Shown here: one piece after another, positions 8,850-18,077 of the stretch | How the letters are laid out: each line of letters opens with the position of its first letter | Position numbering within the stretch: position 1 is the stretch's first letter | Source of the DNA: Larix sibirica | Lineage: Eukaryota; Streptophyta; Pinopsida; Pinales; Pinaceae | Direction: 5' to 3' | NCBI GenBank assembly: GCA_004151065.3 | Contig: NWUY0300003611.1 | Span: 1 to 21,065, forward strand | DNA length: 21,065 bases | Position numbers and translations under genes: made by a program | Notes under the pieces: generated by a model | Seen by the model: only the letters and a program-made list of their open reading frames with translations | Databases searched by the model: none | Told to the model about the DNA's origin: nothing

Positions 8850-9919
8850 ATATCTATGGATTTCATTGATGGGTTACCCATGTCAAAAGGAAAGGACAAA
8901 ATATTTGTAGTGGTTGATCGATTAACCAAATTTGCACCCTTCATGGGGGTGAAGAAGACAGACACAACAAAACAAATTGCAGAAGTATTTTGCAAGAACA
9001 TATACAAGTTACACGGATTTCCAAGAGTCATTGTCAATGACAGGGATATAAAATTTAATGAGAAAATAAGGAGGGAATTTTTCAAACAAGTGGGGACATC
9101 GCTCAACATGAGCTTAGCTTATCATCCACAAACAGATGGCCAAAATGAAGTCATAAATAAATATTTGGAATCCTATCTACGTTGTTTTGTAACAAACAAG
9201 CAGAATAACTGGTCTCAATGGTTACACCTGGCAGAATGGTGGTACAATTCGACATACCACACCTCCATGAAAATGAATCCCTTCCAAGCCTTATACGGGT
9301 ATGAACCTCCCAACTGGAAGGAACTTGTTCTAAATGACACTAATGTTCTAGAAGTGACGAACCAATTAGAGAGAACTCAAAAGATGATTGAAATACTCAA
9401 AGATAATTTAACCACCGCACATAACCGTATGAGGCAACAAGAAGATCATCACAAAATAGAGCGAGAATTTGAAGTGGGGGACGGGGTGTTCATAAGACTC
9501 CAACCTTATAAACAATTCTCTCTTAAACAATGAGGAAAAAACAAGTTGGCCCCAAAATTCTATGGACTATAACAAATCAGTAAGAAGATCAATCAAGTCA
9601 CATATGAATTAGACTTACCTGATAAGAGTTGTATCCACAATGTCTTCCATGTGTCTTGTCTCAAAAACCTGTTAGGACGACATCAGACAGCACAAACGAT
9701 GCTTCCTATTTTAGATGACGAAGGAAGGGTCATTTTGGAACCAGAGGCGATCATTGCTACCAAAGAAAAGAAGTTTCGTTCTCGAATACTCAGAGAATAT
9801 ATTATTAAGTGGAAAAATATTCCCGACAAAGATTCATCATAGGAGACAAAACAATTTCATAAGCAACATTCGTCCTTACCTATGCTTTGAGGACAAAGCA
9901 TTCTAAAAGACGGTGGCAA
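8850..9919 (+). pseudogene. Gypsy integrase, GPY module and chromodomain (copy 3)
   Basis: This is the 3' part of a related but distinct element. From 8850 to 9919 one frame runs without any frameshift, broken only by stops at 9531, 9570, 9840 and 9888. From the Met at 8856 the integrase triad is complete: Asp2 (MDFI), Asp62 (VNDRD) and Glu98 (DGQNE), with 35 residues between the last two. The C-terminus gives KLAPKFYG, FHVSCLKNLLG, and a chromodomain with EPEAIIATKEKKFRSR, then EYIIKWKNIP. The usual Trp of the following SWE is the stop at 9840. It lacks RT because the sequence starts at a contig edge. It appears younger than copy 1. Confidence 0.88.
9905..9919 (+). other. Polypurine tract of gypsy copy 3
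   Basis: A purine-rich AAAAGACGGTGGCAA segment sits between the end of the Pol frame and TGTTACAT at 9920. This is the normal site of the plus-strand primer in plant gypsy elements. The tract is interrupted by pyrimidines, so only its position supports the call. Confidence 0.5.
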
Positions 9920-10140
9920 TGTTACATATATAATATTTAAAGTAAATTAAAATTGTAAATTATAGTAATTAATTAATTAAAAAATAAAACTTGTAAAGAC
10001 ATGTCATTCCATTGAAACGACATATATTGACCTATAAAAGGTCTTGTTGTAAATGTAAAAAAAACATCATCTTATAATTTATCATTTGTCAAATATTGTG
10101 GGTTTTTTTAAATATTGTGGGTTTCCTAATCGTGTTCACT
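9920..10140 (+). mobile_element. 3' LTR of gypsy copy 3 (start defined, end not)
   Basis: TGTTACATATAT at 9920 follows the Pol end and polypurine tract, marking the LTR start. The sequence is AT-rich, contains TATAAAA at 10033-10039, and then a short duplication of AAATATTGTGGGTTT (10091-10105 and 10110-10124). The LTR probably continues past 10140. I cannot place its terminal CA because no 5' partner LTR is in the window. Confidence 0.6.
10033..10039 (+). promoter_or_regulatory. TATA box of the gypsy 3' LTR
   Basis: TATAAAA, in the context CCTATAAAAGG, lies 113 bases into the LTR. Spacing and match are good for an RNA polymerase II promoter at the U3/R border. Confidence 0.55.
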
Positions 10141-11076
10141 CCAGATAGGTTTTAGAATGACTTCCAACCATTTTTGAAGAGTTTTGATGTTGATTTTTCC
10201 ATCCAAATAAAGTAGGTTTTGGACCCTAAAAATGCAAAAAAAAATCCACCAATCTTTAACCTTATGTTTTAATGAAATCATGTCTAATTTTTAAGCTATA
10301 AAGGATGTTTGGGGGGCTAGAAATTGTATGGTGCAACAAGATTTTTATTAAAAAAAAATCAGCCACCTATTTCTTTAATTTTTTTTCATTTTGGGCATAT
10401 ACTTCTAGCTGAGAATTGTTCTTTCTAATGCAGAAATTTCCAATCAACAAGAGGGTGTTTTCAAGCCCTAAAGTTGGGCTGGAATTTTTTTCGAATTTTG
10501 TAAATTCATTTTTTTCATGTTCATCTAATGTGGATTCCCCTATAAATCATTGCATATTTGAAGACCCCATTAAGCCCTTTTTGTTTGAGGGAAGAATTTA
10601 TGATAATGATGGGTTTTATCCGTGATGGCCATTTACATTAGTCCTGTCCAATCTTTGGATAAAGGACTCTTATGGTGGTGCATGACCTTCTTGGTATGCT
10701 TTTGGTGTTTTTGGCCTTGTTCACAAGCATATTTCAGAATTTGGCTTACATTTCACAAACATTCCAGCTTGAATCTATGTGGCATTTGATATGTACGTGT
10801 TTTGGTTGGTAACCAAACACAAGCGAAAATGCCATTGCATTGATAAGATGAGCACTTGGTTTCATTGACTTCATGTTTTCACTTAATATTTGTGTTATCT
10901 CATGCTTAGAGTAGGGTAGGAAGAATAAGTTCATAAGAGCATTAGAGGAGAGTAGATTAAATTTCATTTTGGTATCGATGACTTCTTTCGTTGTAAAGTC
11001 AAACTTGATATAGTGAACTATTAGATGTGATGGTGTTGATGTAATGAACTATTGGATGTGATGTGGTGTTTAGGGA
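10141..11076. other. LTR tail or intergenic sequence, nothing recognised
   Basis: T-rich and A-rich runs dominate this stretch. Short open frames on both strands (for example 10416-10625 +, Phe-rich) have no recognisable motif and no plausible start context. It may include the remainder of the gypsy LTR. Confidence 0.4.
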
Positions 11077-12612
11077 TGTTGAGGTTATCCATCCCACCAC
11101 ATGGTTTTTTGGTTTTCGATTATTGGTGATCATTTCTAGCAAGTGCATTCTAAAATTCTAGGGTTCTCATGCACTCCCAAGAAGAGCACATGTTTCATAG
11201 TTGCAACCAGATGCTATAACCCATTTTGCATAGGTATCCACGTGTGAATTTTTTCACTTCAACAGGGGGTGACAAGTTGATGGAGCTTTGGGATGGCCTA
11301 GGTTCTTTGATGCTGCATTATTGCTTCATACTAGGATTATGTTGATGACACCCTAGCATATAGATCTTCATGATGTGGTTCAGCTATGGGATGTGGCCTC
11401 TCGTGATATTTTGTTTTTGATATGGATGATTCTATGAGGATTTGATGGTTCATTTTATTCACATGTGTCAGGTTTATCACCTTCTTCATGAGTGCCCTTG
11501 TCTTTGTCACTTGGATGGATTGAATGGATGATATTGTGACATGTGGATCCTTTTCTTGCCTAGTGATATTGCTCATTTGATGATCTTCGTGCTTAAGGGT
11601 GCCTTGTGATGGTTTTACTCTAAAGCATTATTGTTCCTAGGCCCTTGTTTGGACCACAACATGGATTGCCATCGTTTTCTTGTGGAGCATTCTTAATCCT
11701 TGGCACACATATATGGGTATCATCTTTGGGTGAGTGTTCTTCTTGTTTCTCTCTTGTGGCATGTGCAGTGGAATTCTAGTGGCTTGTAGAAGGGGTCGTC
11801 CCCTTCCTCATGGGTTGATTATCTATTGAGGACACATTGTTGCTCTTGAGGTTGATGATTTATTTGTTGATTCATGGTCTCCTTCATTATCTCCTCCTTA
11901 CATGGACTTGTCTCCATGTGTAACTTGATGAGATGGCATTAGAGGTTGAAATTATTAATATGTGGATATCATTGCACCTCTATTGAGGTTTAACCATTGG
12001 ATATTTATCCATTTGGAGGTGACATCCTAGCTTTAAGGAATATTGTTGGCATGCGGACATCATTTTGAGCCTTTTGGAGGGAGTGTCCTAGCTATGAGAG
12101 CGATGATCTTTTGACTCAGTACCCAAAATTGTTTCACCTCAATGTTATTAAATGCAAAGTGGCCACATGATTTTCAAAAAGTGGCCATAATAAAAATCTA
12201 ATAAATATTGAGGAAGTTAGCAATTCCAAAACTATCATTTAAAGAAACACGACGTATTTTTGCCACCCATGCCTCTTGGAGCCTTGTCATGGAGAGTATT
12301 CACCTTATTTGAGGGAATGTTCTACCTTTTGAGGACTTGTTCTTGGAGCACTACCTTTGGAGAGCCTTTGGAGGCTAGGTTTAACTTCTTGTCATCATTC
12401 ACCCTCATTTGATAGATGCACCCTCTTCTTGGGCATTTTTTCTTGGATATTGTACTTATGGCTTTGACCACCATATTTGATGGATGTTATTAGAGTTTGT
12501 TAAGATTTCTCAGAATATTTTGGTTTGGTTACTCCATCCTAGGCTAAATCAATGGTTTTAGCTTAGTTTATTCATAATTTATTGTAAAACAATATAGCGC
12601 TACAACCTATAT

Positions 12613-12744
12613 GAGGGTTGGCTCTCTCATTCAATCTTCATGGTTGGATTTTGTGAGTTATTTCTCTTTTAGAGCTTAATGGACATATCTTTCATGGTGC
12701 AACTTGAAGTGTAAGGGTTTCTTCTCCATTCAAAGTGTGGCATC
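12613..12744. repeat. 132-bp unit present three times in the window
   Basis: The segment starting GAGGGTTGGCTCTCTCATTC occurs here and at 17945-18076 (one base different). It recurs at 18078-18209 with about 16 mismatches clustered in the middle. The last two lie on either side of the n at 18077. Either the genome has a tandem pair of these units, or two related contigs were joined through them. Confidence 0.85.
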
Positions 12745-13646
12745 CTTGTTACTATTTCTTAATATTGTTAATGGATAATAGAATAACTAGAAGCTATTAA
12801 TTAGGGCAAATCACAAGTGTAATCTACCTCATTGGAAGAGTTGTGAGGGACAAGACTCCAATTTTTTTGATACCTTGTGCATGATTATATTACATTGCTT
12901 CGATCATCTTTCTAAAGCAATTGCTTGTACTAGTTCATTGTATACAACACTCCCTAGTTAACATTGCTTTAACATAGCACCTTTCTTGGGTCTTAGTGAA
13001 TTCCTATATTTGTTTTTCAACATGTTAGGGTTTGTTTGTGATATGTCCATGCAGTTATAATTTCCCTAACCCTTTCTAACCTCGCCCCTTTCTTGGACTA
13101 GCCTCCCTTTACTCCTTTTTCCCCAAGGATTGGCACTAGTCTTTATGGTCCTCCCTTCACCCTTTTTATTTCCTATACTAAAAAACAATATTGTTTTGCT
13201 AAGATATCTCTTCAAATCACCTTGACCCTTCATTACCATAGCCTAGTAATCCAATCCTAGGGAAGCCTCCCTTGAATTGGAGAAGAACCAACCTAAAGTG
13301 TGGAGAAGTGGTCACTAAGGTGACAATGGATAATGCCTCTAAATTATGGTTGGGTTAGCATTGTTTTTTTGGGCTTTAATCGCACATGCTAATTTGAGTT
13401 GTAACACACACTTTGGCATTTTTCACATATGGCAGCAACGATAGTCCGCACACACTATTTATTGTTATATACAAACCCCTAGAACCAGAGATGTCAACAA
13501 CCAAGCAAGACCTTCATGGAAGGCCAATTGTCACTTTGACTTATTACTAGTGCAAATGTATAAAATTTATACAAATATGTTATTAGCACCTAGATCATTA
13601 ATCCCCAGCAAACAAGATGATGCCTCTCAACTTTCAAAACTTTTCA

Positions 13647-13730
13647 GCATACTAGATCACTCGTTCTCTCAAACATGATGCCTCACATGGCATACTAGAT
13701 CACGCCTTCTCTCCAACATGATGCCTCACA
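13647..13730. repeat. Two-copy tandem repeat, 43-bp period
   Basis: GCATACTAGATCAC followed by TTCTCTC and ACATGATGCCTCACA occurs at 13647-13687 and 13690-13730 with a few substitutions. Partial echoes (GATGCCTCTCAACTTTCAAAAC before, and a similar phrase after) flank it. It is duplicated at 19112-19195. Confidence 0.8.
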
Positions 13731-14553
13731 ACTTTCAAAACTTGTTTTGTCACGTTAATAATTAATAGCATAATTTAAATGCTATATATTTATCTCAAAT
13801 ATGAAATATGAATGTGTACGTAATTTGAAAGCATAAGCTAAAATAGTTTATGTTCATGATGGCTTTTATAACTTTAATTTGTCTTGGGTTTGAAGTTATT
13901 ATATGTTCACTACACATCCTAGGCTCATATATATAATAAAATTCTACTTTGATGTGTAACCAAATGTTATGACTTAACAATAACAATGCCGATGATCATT
14001 CCAAAATCCCATTGGCATAAATAGACAAAGTACATTTTTCATTTGTTTAGGATCGAGACCCCAAATTTACTAAATATTGTCTTAAGCTTTGCAAAGAAAC
14101 ATCTCTTAATTTTCTTCCTTGCTTTTTCGAAGGGGTCCGGTAGCTCTGGGTTCCAAGACTCTAACCCACATCCACAGTTTGAGAACAAGTTATGGTCATC
14201 CTCCACTTGTGTTATTGTTGTCCATCATCCCTTTGGTCTTTGGTCACAGAAAATTGATTCAATATTAACACGTCAAAACACTGAAAATAGAACAAACCAA
14301 AACATCATAACCAGAACTGGAATTCACAAATTTTCAAATCAAATTAGACCTAGTGCAACATTGTTTAAAATGTCATGTTGAAAATTTCTCCAGCTAAAAT
14401 ATATTCAAATTTTAATCAAAATAGCTATATTAATATCCAAAATGTAAATCCAAATCATCAGACATCAAATACACAAAGTATGGGACTAAGCTTGCTTCAT
14501 CTTGGTGAGTGGTTTCAACCATTGCTACTATTTTTGTTTCAAATCAATGTATG

Positions 14554-14741
14554 GGTTTCAATCAGCGAGCATCATTCAACATCATGAACCCATTCTAGGT
14601 TTCAATCTTACAATTCCACAATTTCCACTTCAAATAGAAATTGTATAGGTTTCAATCAGTGGGCATCATTCAGTATTATATTCCCCTTTTAGGGTTTAAT
14701 CTTAGAATCCCACTATTCCCATCTCAAATAGTAAAAGTATA
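14554..14741. repeat. Two-copy tandem repeat, 94-bp period
   Basis: Units start at GGTTTCAATCAG (14554 and 14648). Both contain GCATCATTCA, then TTTCAATCTTA or TTTAATCTTA, a CAATTCCACAATTTCCACTTC-like stretch, and end near GTATA. The units are diverged, so the duplication is older than the large A/B duplication. The same array is at 20019-20206. Confidence 0.75.
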
Positions 14742-16024
14742 AGGGGTGTTTTGAATATATCCTGGACTGGCCAAAACTTGCAGCAGAATCCTTTACCTTG
14801 GAAGAAGATCTATCCGATCATTCTCCTATCAGTACATCTTCTAAAGGATGAAAAACCTAAAAACATCCCTTGTAGATTGAATGCTTTGCAGTTATCATGT
14901 CCAGATACTGAACAGAAAATCAGAATGTGATGGGATTGTGATGAGATGACCTTACAACAGTAAAAAGGCCTGAAATGTTATCATTAATGAAGAAATTTCA
15001 GCAGCTCAATGGAAAACTCAAAGAATGAAAATCCAAGACCTTCGGGTACATTTGTCAATTTCTCTAAAAAACAAAACCTGGAAAAAGAAATGGAACATAT
15101 CCAATCTGACATGATTTGAGAAGATGCATGGACAGGGGGGCACCAGTCCCTAGAAAACATTCAGTCTTTGAACAGGATCAAAGAAGCAAATGATTAACCA
15201 ATGCTGGACAAAAGCAAAAGACTAGTGGACTCTGCTTCCAATACAATGGGGCAACCTCAGAGAAATTAGATGGAAACTCATTTGAAAGATACCACACTGT
15301 GGCCAACTCCTGAAGCAAAGGAAGTAAATATCATCAATCAAGCTCTAAGATGCAGATCTATCAGTGTTGGAACAAGGACTACCTGAGTCGGAAGGTGAAA
15401 ACTAAAGGAAATATACTGTAAAGGAAGGTTACATTCAAGCCCTGCAGGGAGAATTACAGTTCTCAAAATACCCCATGTGGAAAAAAAACTGGAACCCAGG
15501 TGTTTGGCATAAGATTGAAACCTTTGTGTTTGGCAGAAGAAGGCAAATCTGAAAAGAAGAGAATTATCAAGTAGAACCTGAAAAGGAGAAATTCAAGGAC
15601 CTATCGGAAAACAATGACTCAGACGACATATTAGTCCAATGCCTAGCAACCAAGGAAGTTTATAACTCCCGGGTTCAGCAGTTTAATGAATCCTCACCTC
15701 TGGACAACTCTATAGCAGAAACATTAAGGAAATGGCTGAAACTAGACTGGAGCGCACATGCTCTCGAGAAAATTTGGAACATTAGTCCTGGTCACACTCT
15801 GTGGGCACTGGAAAGCAAGAAACTTTAAAATAAAATTATTTAAAAATAAACTAAAAAAATTGAAGACGACCTTATGAAATCTAGAAAAGTATGGAATCAT
15901 AGGAAGAAATCCAAAATACAAGATTTTGGCCCTCTGTCAATAACTAGACATCGTAAATACCTGGAAGAACCTGCAGCCAGAACAATTAACTCCTCCCATT
16001 GAAGGGCAATCAAAGTCCTCCTTT

Positions 16025-16116
16025 GGCTTTATCCCACCTAAGGATGAATGGGTCAAACAGCTTTGATGGTGGCTTTTATCCCACCCAAGGATGAATGGGT
16101 CAAACAACTTTGATGG
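16025..16116 (+). repeat. Two-copy tandem repeat, 46-47 bp
   Basis: GGCTTTATCCCACC, AAGGATGAATGGGTCAAACA and CTTTGATGG occur at 16025-16069 and again at 16071-16116 with three or four differences. The duplication falls within the decayed coding region and disrupts its frame. Confidence 0.85.
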
Positions 16117-16161
16117 AGCAGCCTGAGGACGAGACCTCCAGAGGCCGGAGGTGAATTCAGA

Positions 16162-16260
16162 GATAAAGAAGGCAGAATCTTACGAATTTATGAAAGGAGC
16201 AGTGCAAAACAATGCACACAACCGATGTTGGATAAAGAAGGCAGAATCTTAAGAATTTAT
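16162..16260 (+). repeat. 30-bp direct repeat, 69-bp spacing
   Basis: GATAAAGAAGGCAGAATCTT plus GAATTTAT occurs at 16162-16191 and 16231-16260 with one substitution. The 69-base period is a multiple of three, so the frame is preserved, which fits duplication inside a coding sequence. Confidence 0.85.
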
Positions 16261-16407
16261 ACAATGTCCACAAGGTCAACTAGCGTATGAGGCAGAAAGG
16301 CATACATCCAATGAAAATTTCCAAGATACTACCAGCATAGATCCATCTTAAACCCAGATCTATCAAGCACCGAGAGGGATACTTGGATAAAAAAAATTAC
16401 ACCTCAA

Positions 16408-16408
16408 N
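16408..16408. other. Single-n contig join 3
   Basis: A lone n marks the exact left edge of copy B. The sequence to its left (15601-16407) is found only once in the window. Adjacency across this base is not established. Confidence 0.85.
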
Positions 16409-18076
16409 TGTTGAGGTTATCCATCCCACCACATGGTTTTTTGGTTTTCGATTATTGGTGATCATTTCTAGCAAGTGCATTCTAAAATTCTAGGGTTCTC
16501 ATGCAAGCCCAAGAAGAGCACATGTTTCATAGTTGCAACCAGATGCTATAACCCATTTTGCATAGGTATCCACGTGTGAATTTTTTCACTTCAACAGGGG
16601 GTGACAAGTTGATGGAGCTTTGGGATGGCCTAGGTTCTTTGATGCTGCATTATTGCTTCATACTAGGATTATGTTGATGACACCCTAGCATATAGATCTT
16701 CATGATGTGGTTCAGCTATGGGATGTGGCCTCTCGTGATATTTTGTTTTTGATATGGATGATTCTATGAGGATTTGATGGTTCATTTTATTCACATGTGT
16801 CAGGTTTATCACCTTCTTCATGAGTGCCCTTGTCTTTGTCACTTGGATGGATTGAATGGATGATATTGTGACATGTGGATCCTTTTCTTGCCTAGTGATA
16901 TTGCTCATTTGATGATCTTCGTGCTTAAGGGTGCCTTGTGATGGTTTTACTCTAAAGCATTATTGTTCCTAGGCCCTTGTTTGGACCACAACATGGATTG
17001 CCATCGTTTTCTTGTGGAGCATTCTTAATCCTTGGCACACATATATGGGTATCATCTTTGGGTGAGTGTTCTTCTTGTTTCTCTCTTGTGGCATGTGCAG
17101 TGGAATTCTAGTGGCTTGTAGAAGGGGTCGTCCCCTTCCTCATGGGTTGATTATCTATTGAGGACACATTGTTGCTCTTGAGGTTGATGATTTATTTGTT
17201 GATTCATGGTCTCCTTCATTATCTCCTCCTTACATGGACTTGTCTCCATGTGTAACTTGATGAGATGGCATTAGAGGTTGAAATTATTAATATGTGGATA
17301 TCATTGCACCTCTATTGAGGTTTAACCATTGGATATTTATCCATTTGGAGGTGACATCCTAGCTTTAAGGAATATTGTTGGCATGCGGACATCATTTTGA
17401 GCCTTTTGGAGGGAGTGTCCTAGCTATGAGAGCGATGATCTTTTGACTCAGTACCCAAAATTGTTTCACCTCAATGTTATTAAATGCAAAGTGGCCACAT
17501 GATTTTCAAAAAGTGGCCATAATAAAAATCTAATAAATATTGAGGAAGTTAGCAATTCCAAAACTATCATTTAAAGAAACACGACGTATTTTTGCCACCC
17601 ATGCCTCTTGGAGCCTTGTCATGGAGAGTATTCACCTTATTTGAGGGAATGTTCTACCTTTTGAGGACTTGTTCTTGGAGCACTACCTTTGGAGAGCCTT
17701 TGGAGGCTAGGTTTAACTTCTTGTCATCATTCACCCTCATTTGATAGATGCACCCTCTTCTTGGGCATTTTTTCTTGGATATTGTACTTATGGCTTTGAC
17801 CACCATATTTGATGGATGTTATTAGAGTTTGTTAAGATTTCTCAGAATATTTTGGTTTGGTTACTCCATCCTAGGCTAAATCAATGGTTTTAGCTTAGTT
17901 TATTCATAATTTATTGTAAAACAATATAGCACTACAACCTATATGAGGGTTGGCTCTCTCATTCAATCTTCATGGTTGGATTTTGTCAGTTATTTCTCTT
18001 TTAGAGCTTAATGGACATATCTTTCATGGTGCAACTTGAAGTGTAAGGGTTTCTTCTCCATTCAAAGTGTGGCATC
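16409..18076. repeat. Large duplicated unit, copy B part 1
   Basis: This segment aligns to 11077-12744 at offset 5332 with about four differences seen (16506-16507, 17931, 17987). It contains no supportable gene. Its edges coincide with n characters on both sides. Confidence 0.93.
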
Positions 18077-18077
18077 N
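18077..18077. other. Single-n contig join 4
   Basis: The left side ends at the equivalent of 12744 and the right side begins at the equivalent of 12613, so they overlap by 132 bases in unit coordinates with about 12% divergence. This is the same overlap pattern as at 8849. Confidence 0.85.

Larger units (their letters stand above)
11077..15600. repeat. Large duplicated unit, copy A
   Basis: This segment recurs at 16409-18076 (offset 5332) and 18078-21065 (offset 5465). Up to about 14734 it is T/G-rich, LTR-like sequence without a supportable gene. It includes phrases recurring loosely between 11950 and 12380 and several small tandem repeats listed separately. From 14735 it enters a decayed coding region. 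Differences from copy B seen by eye are few: 11174-11175, 12599, 12655 and 14796. Confidence 0.93.
14735..16348 (+). pseudogene. Unidentified decayed coding region, Trp-rich
   Basis: I do not recognise this protein. Stop-free pieces on the + strand follow each other in different frames. They are 14735-14848 (EYILDWPKLAAESFTLEEDL), 14847-14927 (DEKPKNIPCRLNALQLSCPD), 14974-15111 (EISAAQWKTQRMKIQDLRVH), 15120-15383 with two stops, and 15406-15828 with one stop at 15550. Later pieces are 15944-16063 (SSFGFIPPKDEWVKQL) and 16127-16348 with one stop. The 15406-15828 piece is the best: KEGYIQALQGELQFSKYP, then MWKKNWNPGVWHKIETFVFG, then a Glu/Asp-rich segment and KWLKLDWSAHALEKIWN. Amino-acid makeup is protein-like, with Trp, Pro and balanced charge, unlike the flanks. 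It could be a retroelement or endogenous pararetrovirus structural protein, but no knuckle, protease or polymerase motif is present to decide. Its first 866 bases recur in copy B. Confidence 0.45.

Noticed and set aside
8452-8910. Integrase open frame spanning the n at 8849
   Set aside because: It joins two different family members across an unresolved base. The two halves are annotated separately.
9715-9906. Second open frame overlapping the chromodomain
   Set aside because: It is out of frame with the clear chromodomain reading and has no independent similarity.
10416-10625. 69-codon Phe-rich + frame after the gypsy LTR
   Set aside because: It starts at TTG, its composition reflects T-runs, and no domain is recognisable.
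11337-11576. 79-codon minus-strand frame, repeated at 16669-16908
   Set aside because: It has no motif and no start context, and its second appearance only reflects the large A/B duplication. It could be a relic of a minus-strand element, but nothing in it supports that.
13647-13730. Possible CRISPR-like array
   Set aside because: There are only two imperfect repeats with a two-base gap in plant DNA. It is a simple tandem duplication.
14043-14381. 112-codon + frame containing a GSGSSG-like stretch and HPQFENK, superficially like a linker plus streptavidin tag (vector contamination)
   Set aside because: It starts at TTG, matches no protein I know, and the tag-like residues are not exact. The surrounding DNA is ordinary AT-rich plant sequence repeated in copy B, so the resemblance is chance.
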